NCBI GenBank assembly: GCA_003278225.1
Contig: QCGC01000001.1
Location: 1 to 64,000, forward strand
DNA from: Prochlorococcus sp. AG-363-P01
GTDB taxonomy: Bacteria > Cyanobacteriota > Cyanobacteriia > PCC-6307 > Cyanobiaceae
Direction of reading: 5' to 3'
DNA length: 64,000 bases
Of this stretch, positions 55,086 to 64,000 are shown one piece after another. The notes under the pieces were generated by a model. That model was not told where the DNA came from and made no database searches. It saw only the letters and a list, made by a program, of their open reading frames with translations. Each line of letters starts with the position of its first letter. Position 1 is the first letter of the stretch. The translations under genes were made by a program, and so were the position numbers.

Positions 55086-57017
55086 ATGCGTCTAAGCGAA
55101 TTAACCCATCCGAATCAACTCCATGGCTTGTCCAAAGAAGAGTTGGAGGATGTTGCCTGTCAAATTAGAGAACGGCATTTGCAAGTTGTTTCTACCAGTG
55201 GGGGACATTTAGGACCGGGTCTTGGAGTGGTTGAATTAACCATTGCCTTATATCAAACCCTTGATTTAGATGTTGATAAGGTCGTTTGGGATGTCGGGCA
55301 TCAGGCTTATCCCCATAAGCTCTTGACTGGTCGTTATGCAAGATTTGATACCCTTCGCCAACAAAAAGGAGTAGCAGGATACTTAAAACGAGCTGAAAGT
55401 ACATTTGACCATTTTGGCGCGGGACACGCAAGTACTTCTATTTCAGCAGCACTCGGTATGGCTGTCGCAAGAGATAGACGAGGAGAGAGCTTTAAATGTG
55501 TTGCGGTGATCGGGGATGGAGCTCTAACTGGAGGAATGGCATTAGAAGCAATAAATCATGCTGGACATATGCCAGATACACCATTTTTGGTTGTTCTCAA
55601 TGATAATGACATGTCTATTTCACCTCCAGTAGGTGCTTTATCTAGTTATCTAAATCGAATGAGGCTAAGTCCTCCAATGCAATTTATATCAGATAGCGTT
55701 CAGGAAAGTGTCAAAAATCTTCCGTTTATGGGAGGAGAGTTACCCCCTGAATTTAAATCATTATCTGGAAGTATGAGAAGGCTTGCAGTGCCCAAAGTAG
55801 GAGCAGTTTTTGAAGAATTAGGCTTTACATATATGGGACCTATTGATGGACATGATATATCTCAGATGGTTCGTACATTTCATGCAGCACATAAAGTAGG
55901 AGGTCCTGTTATTGTTCATGTAGTTACTACTAAAGGTAAGGGATATCCTTATGCTGAGGCTGACCAAGTTGGTTATCATGCTCAATCTGCTTTTGATTTA
56001 ACTACCGGAAAATCATTACCCTCTAAGACTCCAAAACCTCCAAGTTATAGCAAAGTTTTTGGACAAACAATGGTTCAGCTTTGTAAGCAAGACAGCACTG
56101 TTGTGGGTATAACTGCTGCGATGGCTACAGGTACAGGATTAGACCTTTTACAAAAAGCTGTACCCGAGCAGTATTTAGATGTAGGAATTGCAGAGCAACA
56201 TGCAGTCACACTTGCGGCAGGAATGAGTTGTGAAGGCTTAAAACCAGTTGTTGCTATTTATAGCACTTTCTTACAAAGGGCTTATGACCAGTTAATTCAT
56301 GATGTTGGAATACAAAATCTACCAGTCACATTTGTATTAGATAGAGCTGGCATTGTTGGAGCTGATGGACCAACACATCAAGGACAATATGACATTAGTT
56401 ATTTACGCTCTGTGCCTAATTTCACTGTAATGGCACCTAAAGATGAAGCGGAGTTGCAAAGAATGTTGGTCACTTCTTTAGAACATAATGGTCCCATAGC
56501 TATTCGAATTCCACGTGGATCAGGAGAAGGAGTTCCACTAATGGAAGAAGGTTGGAAACCTTTAGAAATTGGTAAGGGAGAAATCCTTATAGAAGGAAAT
56601 GATTTATTAATAGTTGCTTATGGAGCCATGGTTCCTCCAGCAATTCAAACAGCCAAGGTCCTTAAGGACTTTGGCATTAAATCTACTGTTATAAATGCAA
56701 GATTTCTTAGACCTCTTGACCAAGATTTAATTCACCCTTTAGCTATGCAAATAGGAAAACTTGTAACTATGGAAGAAGGCGCTTTGCCAGGTGGATTTGG
56801 AGCAGCAATTGTTGAATCCCTCTCAGATAATGAAATATTTATACCCACCCTGAGAATAGGTATCCCTGACAAGCTTGTAGATCATGCAAGCCCTCAACAA
56901 AGCAAAGTTGATCTTGGACTAACCCCAGAACAAATGGCAACTCGTATCCAAAAGAATTTCAGCTGGAATCAAACTGTGCCCCAAATATCAATAAATACAG
57001 CTAAACAAATTGTTTAA
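55086..57017 (+). CDS. dxs: 1-deoxy-D-xylulose-5-phosphate synthase
   Basis: [84 protein letters not shown]. Confidence 0.98.
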   Translation: MRLSELTHPNQLHGLSKEELEDVACQIRERHLQVVSTSGGHLGPGLGVVELTIALYQTLDLDVDKVVWDVGHQAYPHKLLTGRYARFDTLRQQKGVAGYLKRAESTFDHFGAGHASTSISAALGMAVARDRRGESFKCVAVIGDGALTGGMALEAINHAGHMPDTPFLVVLNDNDMSISPPVGALSSYLNRMRLSPPMQFISDSVQESVKNLPFMGGELPPEFKSLSGSMRRLAVPKVGAVFEELGFTYMGPIDGHDISQMVRTFHAAHKVGGPVIVHVVTTKGKGYPYAEADQVGYHAQSAFDLTTGKSLPSKTPKPPSYSKVFGQTMVQLCKQDSTVVGITAAMATGTGLDLLQKAVPEQYLDVGIAEQHAVTLAAGMSCEGLKPVVAIYSTFLQRAYDQLIHDVGIQNLPVTFVLDRAGIVGADGPTHQGQYDISYLRSVPNFTVMAPKDEAELQRMLVTSLEHNGPIAIRIPRGSGEGVPLMEEGWKPLEIGKGEILIEGNDLLIVAYGAMVPPAIQTAKVLKDFGIKSTVINARFLRPLDQDLIHPLAMQIGKLVTMEEGALPGGFGAAIVESLSDNEIFIPTLRIGIPDKLVDHASPQQSKVDLGLTPEQMATRIQKNFSWNQTVPQISINTAKQIV

Positions 57018-57088
57018 TTAGGCTTCGTTACGAGAGATAGTTTTTACCCTAAACACATAGAAAAGATTATATATAAATAATCTTTGAC

Positions 57089-57129
57089 AGCAAAAGCTAG
57101 TACTGATCTAATCAGTACTAGCTTTTGCT
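57089..57129. terminator. Perfect 19-bp stem/3-nt loop hairpin between convergent dxs and psaK
   Basis: agcaaaagctagtactgat-cta-atcagtactagcttttgct. Confidence 0.75.
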
Positions 57130-57183
57130 TCTTAAATCTGCTGCTTTACGATTGAGTAGAGCTTTGGAAGTAAGTAATTTTTT

Positions 57184-57459
57184 TTAAAGAACGCCTCTTG
57201 CCGCAAGACCTAAAATAGATCCTATTCCCAATACATGGCCAAGAGCGTTAGCTGCAACGACTGAAGCGTGACTCATGCCCCCAAAGAATTGTGAGTTAGG
57301 TAACTGGAATCCCTCATTAGGTCTTGAGATATTGGCTCTGGCAATTGCATAGGCAAAGACATTGCATGCAATCATTACAGCAGCACATTTTGGCGACCAC
57401 TGGAATGTAGCTGGGTCTGCAGCAGCTAATAAGGTCGAAATCATGGACACCGGTAGCAA
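57184..57459 (-). CDS. psaK: Photosystem I reaction center subunit PsaK
   Basis: WSPKCAAVMIACNVFAYAIARANISRPNEGFQLPNSQFFGGMSHASVVAANALGHVLGIGSILGLAARGVL. Confidence 0.96.
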   Translation of the reverse strand: MLPVSMISTLLAAADPATFQWSPKCAAVMIACNVFAYAIARANISRPNEGFQLPNSQFFGGMSHASVVAANALGHVLGIGSILGLAARGVL

Positions 57460-57511
57460 CCTTTATATTTTCGTGTATTAAATGCCATTAGGCAAAAAGA
57501 TGTATTGCCTC

Positions 57512-57844
57512 TTAAGAGTTGTTTACCACTTTTTTTCGATTGGCTTGTAAAAAGCCTACTGCTATAAGAGCATCACTAAGAGTTAGGAAGGATTCTGCAG
57601 CCCCATGCAATGGGTCAATATCGGTAAGGTCGCTTTCGTAAAGTACTTTTGCTAATATTGCGAAAACTATAGTCATAGCAACAAAAAGAAGAGTCAACCT
57701 AAAACCCCACAATGAAATTTTGGGAATTTCAGGGCTTTTTTGAATCCAGTAAAGGAAGAAGAGATAGGGGGCTAGGGATAAAACAAAAAAAGGACTTGGA
57801 TCGATTCCTGCCAAATTTTCGAGGATGAGATTTGCATTATTCAT
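57512..57844 (-). CDS. DUF3593-family membrane protein
   Basis: LENLAGIDPSPFFVLSLAPYLFFLYWIQKSPEIPKISLWGFRLTLLFVAMTIVFAILAK. Confidence 0.85.
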   Translation of the reverse strand: MNNANLILENLAGIDPSPFFVLSLAPYLFFLYWIQKSPEIPKISLWGFRLTLLFVAMTIVFAILAKVLYESDLTDIDPLHGAAESFLTLSDALIAVGFLQANRKKVVNNS

Positions 57845-58149
57845 AGTGAGGACTCTTTAGTTTTTGTTCTAATTAGATTCCAGGCGGCTACAGCTAGACA
57901 TGTATTGCCGAGAGTGGTCAATGCTGCTTGAAGGACTACCAGTCCTTTTAGAAATTCACTATTGTCAAATATATGCCAGGTTATAGCCGCCATGGCACTA
58001 GCAAGGTTTGGCAACATCGCCAGTGCCAACCAAATCAAAGCACGATTATTTGATGTTTTTCCCCATAGTGCCAGAAAATAAATAGCTAATGTCCATTCGA
58101 ACAAAGTAGCAATGTGAATGAACCAGGTCCCAGTTGAAAGAGCATGCAT
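57841..58149 (-). CDS. DUF2499-family membrane protein
   Basis: MHALSTGTWFIHIATLFEWTLAIYFLALWG; overlaps DUF3593 gene by ATGA. Confidence 0.88.
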   Translation of the reverse strand: MHALSTGTWFIHIATLFEWTLAIYFLALWGKTSNNRALIWLALAMLPNLASAMAAITWHIFDNSEFLKGLVVLQAALTTLGNTCLAVAAWNLIRTKTKESSL

Positions 58150-58257
58150 TTTTGAAAACCTACTTAAACAAGACTAATTGCCATAAATTGTAGTTTGGCA
58201 ATTTAAAAGATAAAAGAGACAACTCTATAGATGAGTTAACACTATAAAATTTATAAA

Positions 58258-59232
58258 CTAATTTTTAATTCTTTTTTTAGTTTGTGCATCAAAATGATGC
58301 TCGTTTTTGGCATCCCAATAAATATTTAGAGTTGATGGTATTTCAACACTAGGATCGCAACTCATTCGAAGTGTGCCAAAAGAAGATTCTAACAAAATTA
58401 TTTGATTCAGCCCTAACCATTCCCTATGAATAACTTTGGCTGGAATGCCCTCATCTTTAGGTTGTATATGCTCTGGTCTTATAGCTTTGATTAAACCTTT
58501 CTTAACAGGTAAAATATTAATCTGTGGTCTACCTATAAAGGATGCTACAAATATTGAGGTTGGAAATTTATAAAGTTGTTCAGGTGTTCCAATCTGTTCT
58601 AGGTTACCATTTTTCAAAACAGCAATACGATCAGCCATTGCCATTGCTTCTTGCTGATCATGGGTTACGTACAAAACTGGTTTTTCTCCATAGATAACTA
58701 ACCGTCTTAGCTCAGGCCTTAGCTCTTCTCGCAGCTGAGCATCAAGATTACTCATTGGTTCATCTAGCAAGTATATACTTGGCTCTCTAAGTAATGCTCT
58801 TGCTAAAGCTACTCGCTGTCTTTGTCCACCTGAAAGTTCAGATGGCAATCTATCTGAATATTGATCTAATTGCATGATTGAGAGGATTGAAGACACACGT
58901 TTTTCTTGCTCTTTTCGGGAAATTCCTCTTATTTTTAGGCCTAAGGATAGATTTGCTGCAATAGATAGGTGAGGGAAAAGTGCATAACTTTGGAAAACCA
59001 TGCCCACTTTTCGATCTACAGGGGATGTATTTGTTACATCAATATTATCAATATAAACATGGCCTTCATTCGCTTTCTCTAAGCCTGCAATTATTCTGAG
59101 TGTGCTGCTTTTCCCACAGCCACTAGGACCAAGAATAGCAAGACATTCTCCATCTTTAACATCAATATTTAAATCACGTATTATCCATTGCTTATCAATT
59201 TTCCAGCTAATATTTCTTAATTTAAGGCTCAT
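58258..59232 (-). CDS. ggtA: Glucosylglycerol-type sugar ABC transporter ATP-binding protein
   Basis: LAILGPSGCGKSSTLRIIAGLEKANEGHVYIDNIDVTN, LSGGQRQRVALARALLREPSIYLLDEPMSNLDAQLREELRPELRRL; MalK type, in ggpS operon. Confidence 0.85.
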   Translation of the reverse strand: MSLKLRNISWKIDKQWIIRDLNIDVKDGECLAILGPSGCGKSSTLRIIAGLEKANEGHVYIDNIDVTNTSPVDRKVGMVFQSYALFPHLSIAANLSLGLKIRGISRKEQEKRVSSILSIMQLDQYSDRLPSELSGGQRQRVALARALLREPSIYLLDEPMSNLDAQLREELRPELRRLVIYGEKPVLYVTHDQQEAMAMADRIAVLKNGNLEQIGTPEQLYKFPTSIFVASFIGRPQINILPVKKGLIKAIRPEHIQPKDEGIPAKVIHREWLGLNQIILLESSFGTLRMSCDPSVEIPSTLNIYWDAKNEHHFDAQTKKRIKN

Positions 59233-60044
59233 CCTTTAATAGCTCCTTGTGTTAGGCCAGATACAATTTGTTTTTGGAATAATAAAACAATTAATATTAA
59301 TGGTATAGCTCCTAAAACAGTTGCTGCAGCATATGCACCATAAGGTACAGAGTAAACTGATGAGCCTGCAATTCTTGCAATTGCAACAGTCAACGTAATT
59401 AATTTAGAATCACTTATCCATGTTAGAGCTATCGGGTATTCATTCCATGAAAATAAAAAAACAATAATTGACGTGCTTGCTATTGCCGGAGCAATTAAAG
59501 GAATAAGAATCCATCGAATTCTTTGAAAGAGGCCTAGTCCTTCCACTATTGCTGCTTCTTCTAATTCGTTTGGTAAGTCACTAAATGCAGAATTTAGTAG
59601 TAGAACTGCTAATGGCATTGAAAGAGCAGAATATGGAATACTTAATGCAAATAAATTATTAGCTATTCCTATAGCCCTAGCTATTTCTAGCAGAGACAGG
59701 AAAAGTAGTACATATGGGAAAAGTGCAGCTGCTAATAAAAGAAGCTTAAGTGTATTAGATAGGTGTTGTTTAGCTTTTGAAAGAGAATAAGCAGCTGGTG
59801 TTGCTATTAAAATTGTTATAGCTGTGGAAGTTAATCCAACCAATAAACTGTTATAAAGATAGCGCCAAAATGGTGGATTTGCAGAAAGGATTTGTATGTA
59901 ATTCTGTAGAGTCCAGCGATTTTCCTGGTATGTAAATGGGTTAAGGATCGATTCGGGAGTGCTAAATGATGTATAAATCTGCCAACAAAAAGGCAAAAGA
60001 GACCATAGAACTAGTAAACAGATTAAATTATTTTGTTTTCTCAT
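59229..60044 (-). CDS. ggtD: Sugar ABC transporter permease (GgtD-like)
   Basis: Six-TM MalG-type with EAAIVEGLGLFQRIRWILIPLIAPA EAA loop. Confidence 0.82.
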   Translation of the reverse strand: MRKQNNLICLLVLWSLLPFCWQIYTSFSTPESILNPFTYQENRWTLQNYIQILSANPPFWRYLYNSLLVGLTSTAITILIATPAAYSLSKAKQHLSNTLKLLLLAAALFPYVLLFLSLLEIARAIGIANNLFALSIPYSALSMPLAVLLLNSAFSDLPNELEEAAIVEGLGLFQRIRWILIPLIAPAIASTSIIVFLFSWNEYPIALTWISDSKLITLTVAIARIAGSSVYSVPYGAYAAATVLGAIPLILIVLLFQKQIVSGLTQGAIKG

Positions 60045-60908
60045 CTATCTAATACTAAGTAAGCTTTTTGTTTGTCTAATTAGTATCCATGTAAATAAAC
60101 TAAATATAATCATAAGAATAAAGGTTGCGATTATAATAGTGGAACTGTAGCCAAAATCAAGATATCTCAATGCGTTTAAGTAAGCATAAAGGCTTAAACT
60201 CTCAGTCGTACTTGCAGGACCTCCTCCAGTCATAATTTGTATAAGATCAAAAACTCCAAATGCTTGAGCAAAGCGGAATAATAGACCTAAAAATATATAT
60301 GGTTGTAATAAAGGAAGTGTTATTTTTTGAAATGCTGAAAATTCATTACCACCTTCTAATTTAAAGGCCTCATATAAATCTTCTGGTATAGTTTGAAGAC
60401 CTGCCAATATAATCAATGCTATAAAGGGAGTTGTTTTCCATACATCTGCTATAACTGTTGCGAACCATGCGATCTTTGGACTTGATAATATATTTATAGA
60501 GTTTAAATGAAAAAGAGTTAGAATTTGTTCTATAGGACCATAGGGCGTATTAAATATCCATCTCCAACTCAGCGCCATAATTGTTGTAGGAAGAGCCCAA
60601 GGTAAAAGAGTAATTGTCCTAACTATACCCCTATTCTTAAAAGTTTGGTTTAGTAGAATAGCTATAGAAATTGCTATTAATATTTCTAATATCACAGAAG
60701 ATATGGCAAACCTAAAGGTTTGAATGGCATCCTGCCAAAACCTTGAATCACTAAATAAACGTATCCAATTAGCACCATTATTAGGAATTGGGAGTAGGTC
60801 TGTTAAAACAGATGATGTGTGAAAACTTAACCATATATATCTAACAATTGGAATACCAAAGACACCAAATAAAAGAATTAATGCTGGTAATAGTAAAATG
60901 GGGTACAT
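60045..60908 (-). CDS. ggtC: Sugar ABC transporter permease (GgtC-like)
   Basis: MalF-type; EAFKLEGGNEFSAFQKITLPLLQPYIFLGLLFR EAA loop. Confidence 0.82.
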   Translation of the reverse strand: MYPILLLPALILLFGVFGIPIVRYIWLSFHTSSVLTDLLPIPNNGANWIRLFSDSRFWQDAIQTFRFAISSVILEILIAISIAILLNQTFKNRGIVRTITLLPWALPTTIMALSWRWIFNTPYGPIEQILTLFHLNSINILSSPKIAWFATVIADVWKTTPFIALIILAGLQTIPEDLYEAFKLEGGNEFSAFQKITLPLLQPYIFLGLLFRFAQAFGVFDLIQIMTGGGPASTTESLSLYAYLNALRYLDFGYSSTIIIATFILMIIFSLFTWILIRQTKSLLSIR

Positions 60909-62197
60909 TACTTTTGTCCAGAAGAAGATATGATTTGTCTTGTTTTAATCTCTGCCAATTTCATGGCCTCATCGATTGGCTTATTGTCAGTTAGTATCGC
61001 ACTAATCTGGGTTTGCAAGATATTACTTATTTGAGCATAATATGGTGTTTCAGGTCTTGGTTTTGCCGAAGAAAGTGCTTTTCCCAACATTGCTAATATT
61101 GGTGAATTTGAGATTAATTCCTTATCTTTAAATAAATCAATTCTAGTAGGTGTATAACCATTATTTAGGAACAATCTCTTTTGTGAATTAGTAGAAGTCA
61201 AATATTTAATGGCTCTGTATGCTTCACTCTTATTCTTTGACCCCTGAAGTACAGAAAAACCCCAACTTCCTAAGGTAGATACTGGTACTTGATTATTCTT
61301 TGCAATCATATTAGCGATAGAGACCTTACCTTTGACGGCACTAGACTCTTTTTGCAGTTCTGCCCATGCATATGGCCAGTTCCTCATTAATGCTGCATTC
61401 CCTTCTTTAAAGGCTTGCAGAGCTTCTGTTTCAGAAAAGTTAGTCACAGACTTTGGACTAACCCCAGAACTTATTAGCCTCTTTAACCAATTTGCAGCTT
61501 GAATGCTTTTCTTATTACTTAGTGTGATTTCATTCGAATCATTTATCCAACCACCTCCAAATGCATTTAGAACCTCAAGGAAAACACAAATCAGCCCTTC
61601 GTATTGACGACCTTGCCATACATACCCATATTTAACTTTTCCTGCTTGTTTTAATTTTAGACTTATATCAATTAGTTCTTCTGGGGTTTTAGGTGGTTCT
61701 GGCATTAAGTCACTTCTCCAATAAAGAAGTCCCATGTCTGCTACAAATGGCCACCTATATATCTTGTTTTCATAGCTATTCCCCAACCTTGCTCCAGGAG
61801 CCAGAGATTCCCATTCTCCTTTTTCGATAAATTGGTCTAATGAAACTAACCAACCAGCAGCTGCATATTTTGGTAGCCATGTTATATCGATTAAAATTAC
61901 ATCGAAGCTATTATCACCAAGAAGTAGGCTACTAATTGCCAAATCAGAAACTGATTCAGTCTCAAGTGGACCTTTGGTTACTTTTATATTTATCTTATTG
62001 TTCTTGTCCTGATTAAACTCCTTCACTAGATCTTTTGTCGACTCAGCAAATGGAGCAGGCATAAGGAAGTTAATTTCAACTGCCTTTTTTGATTGAGCTT
62101 TTATTCCTAAAATATTGAAAATTACTAGAATTAATGTAAGCAGTAAATATTTGAAATTTGAGTATTTTATCCCTTTAACTATTTTTCTATTATTCAT
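60908..62197 (-). CDS. ggtB: Sugar ABC transporter substrate-binding protein (GgtB-like); ATG at 62197 overlaps ggpS stop
   Basis: Extracellular solute-binding family 1 features: LLLGDNSFDVILIDITWLPKYAAAGWLVSLDQF, ALQAFKEGNAALMRNWPYAW. Confidence 0.85.
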   Translation of the reverse strand: MNNRKIVKGIKYSNFKYLLLTLILVIFNILGIKAQSKKAVEINFLMPAPFAESTKDLVKEFNQDKNNKINIKVTKGPLETESVSDLAISSLLLGDNSFDVILIDITWLPKYAAAGWLVSLDQFIEKGEWESLAPGARLGNSYENKIYRWPFVADMGLLYWRSDLMPEPPKTPEELIDISLKLKQAGKVKYGYVWQGRQYEGLICVFLEVLNAFGGGWINDSNEITLSNKKSIQAANWLKRLISSGVSPKSVTNFSETEALQAFKEGNAALMRNWPYAWAELQKESSAVKGKVSIANMIAKNNQVPVSTLGSWGFSVLQGSKNKSEAYRAIKYLTSTNSQKRLFLNNGYTPTRIDLFKDKELISNSPILAMLGKALSSAKPRPETPYYAQISNILQTQISAILTDNKPIDEAMKLAEIKTRQIISSSGQK

Positions 62198-63677
62198 CTG
62201 TAATACCCTTGATCTGATCAAAAGCCCAATCTTTGACCGTATACGATTCTACAGCCTTAGTCATGGAATTCATTCTTATTATTTGCTCTTGTTGCTCCAT
62301 AGAAATAGCTTCTTCAATGGCTTCATCCATTCTTCGGTGAGAATATGGATTAGTTAATATTGCCCCATCTAAAAGAACTGAAGCACCTGTAAACTCCGAC
62401 AGAACAAGTACTCCGTCCCTACCTTTTCTAGCCGCTGCATATTCTTTTGCTACAAGGTTTAGTCCGTCACGTAATGGGGTTATCCAGCAAATATCAGCTT
62501 CGCTAAACCAGGCAATCATTTCTTCGTAAGGAATTCTTCTTGTGGATATTCGAATAGGTACCCAGTCAATGAGACTGAATCGACCATTAATTCGTCCTGC
62601 CATTTCTTCTATGGAGCGTTGAGTATCTTCATAGATTTTCATACCTGTTGCTGCGGAAACGCAGGAAAGCATTAAAACAACCTCTCCATGAAGATCTGTT
62701 CTTCTTTCTAAAAGACGCTCGAAAGCAAGTAATAACTCTTCGTTTCCTTTTGTATAGTCAACTCTACTTGCGGAAAGTATCAGTTTTCTTCCCTTCTTTG
62801 TACCTTCAACTATTTGATTGGCATATTTTTTTACCATGGGCTTATTAATTAAACTTTGAATTAATTCTGGTGATGTTCCAACAGGCGATGAAAGTAACCT
62901 TATTTTTCTTCCCTTATGGTTCAACCAGGCGGTGTCTGTTGGTTCAGTAAGAGCACTTCCTACAGCAATAAATTTTTTATCCACAGATTTTTTTGGTGCT
63001 CTTTGTGCACCAACTAAACAATTTGCTGCACGCGCGAAGTTCTCTGTATAGCGAGGTATATGAAATCCAACCAAATCACAATCCAGAAGGCTTTCAACTA
63101 TTTGATGTCTCCATGGGAGGATTGCAAATACATCGTTTCCAGGGAATGGTGTGTGATGGAAAAAACCAATTTTGATATCTGGTCTTTTGGCACGAATAAA
63201 GGAAGGGGCTAACCATAAATTGTAATCATGAACCCATACTAGAGCGTTTTTAGCAGCCTCTTTACAAGCTGCTATTGCAAACCGTTTATTGACTTCTTCA
63301 AATATCTGCCAATCTGCATTATTAACATCAAAGTAAGTTGGGAATGTATGTAGAATTGGCCAAAAAGACTCTTTTGATGTTACATGATAAAAACTAGTTA
63401 TTTCATTATTTTCAAGGGGAATTCTTCTTAGCTTTAACGGATATGGATCATTCAATAAAACTTTGTCATCTTCTTCATTATCTATAGTGTCTACCTTTCT
63501 CCAGGCAATCCAAGTACCATCCTTATGACTTTCAAATAAATTCCTTAATGTTGGGATAATTCCATTTGGACTTTTATGATCTTCCCATGAGCGTTTTCCA
63601 TGTTTATCTATTCTCTCTTCAAAGGGTGTCCTATGATAAAGAATAATAAATTTACTATTGCCTTCATTATTCGTCAT
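62190..63677 (-). CDS. ggpS: Glucosylglycerol-phosphate synthase
   Basis: Trehalose-6-P-synthase superfamily: VWVHDYNLWLAPSFIRAKRPDIKIGFFHHTPFPGNDVFAILPWRHQIVESLLDCDLVGFHIPRY, RDGLNLVAKEYAAARKG. Confidence 0.93.
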   Translation of the reverse strand: MTNNEGNSKFIILYHRTPFEERIDKHGKRSWEDHKSPNGIIPTLRNLFESHKDGTWIAWRKVDTIDNEEDDKVLLNDPYPLKLRRIPLENNEITSFYHVTSKESFWPILHTFPTYFDVNNADWQIFEEVNKRFAIAACKEAAKNALVWVHDYNLWLAPSFIRAKRPDIKIGFFHHTPFPGNDVFAILPWRHQIVESLLDCDLVGFHIPRYTENFARAANCLVGAQRAPKKSVDKKFIAVGSALTEPTDTAWLNHKGRKIRLLSSPVGTSPELIQSLINKPMVKKYANQIVEGTKKGRKLILSASRVDYTKGNEELLLAFERLLERRTDLHGEVVLMLSCVSAATGMKIYEDTQRSIEEMAGRINGRFSLIDWVPIRISTRRIPYEEMIAWFSEADICWITPLRDGLNLVAKEYAAARKGRDGVLVLSEFTGASVLLDGAILTNPYSHRRMDEAIEEAISMEQQEQIIRMNSMTKAVESYTVKDWAFDQIKGITDE

Positions 63678-63900
63678 AGAGTTTCATCTAACAAGTATTT
63701 TTTACTTCTTTTATTTTATACTTTTTTTGAAAACAATTAATTTAATATTTTAATTTGACATATCTTTGAAACACTTAATTAGTTTGTATATAGTATTATA
63801 TAAGATTCAAAAGTTAGATTAGATATTTATTGGGGCTTTATAACTCAGCAGTTTAATAATTGTTTTATATCAACGTTATCCTGTTGCTGATCTGTATTAC

Positions 63901-64000
63901 TTATATTTTGTTTAGGTTTATACCAAGGGATTTTGCATAAGGTCCAAGTCCTTTTTTTTGTATGGTTTTAAGTGCTCGTGTTGTTACTTTTATTTTAATC
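63901..64000 (-). CDS. rpmB: Ribosomal protein bL28, C-terminal fragment cut by window edge; not in ORF track
   Basis: Hand translation of minus strand: [32 protein letters not shown], characteristic cyanobacterial L28 C-terminus. Confidence 0.88.
   Translation of the reverse strand, partial: IKIKVTTRALKTIQKKGLGPYAKSLGINLNKI

Overview
This window looks like AT-rich picocyanobacterial chromosome, most likely a low-light-clade Prochlorococcus. The evidence is PetN, PsaK, Psb29/Thf1, NdhD, Ycf51/DUF2518, DUF2499, DUF3593, and ggpS followed by ggtB-C-D-A. Most of it is densely packed core metabolism: proA, folB, prlC, ndhD, thrB, glk, thrS, trpS, an Mn/Zn-type ABC operon, lepB, menD, menB, glgA, murF, glmU, aroA, ubiD-like, comB-like, amidase, murI, sds, acs, clpS, petN, thf1, clpP, ftsH, pyk, scpB, ilvA and dxs. 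At the right edge is a partial rpmB that the ORF track misses. I found no rRNA, tRNA, CRISPR, transposase, integrase or phage module, and no convincing undescribed multi-gene system. The observations most worth a second look are: (1) two essential-type genes, glgA and ilvA, are each split by an apparent +1 frameshift exactly at an 8-nt homopolymer (G8 and A8); (2) a ROK-kinase-like ORF appears to have lost its catalytic core; (3) a 44-codon single-TM ORF lies directly downstream of petN next to a 13-bp tandem duplication and is absent from the ORF track; (4) a ~3.3-kb pocket of small orphan ORFs (41.8-45.1 kb) contains two adjacent exported proteins sharing an L-C-x4-D-x3-C motif; (5) a perfect 19-bp hairpin separates dxs and psaK; (6) a probable ribbon-helix-helix protein carries RGG-like and acidic disordered tails. 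All assignments come from reading motifs by eye. No database search was run.
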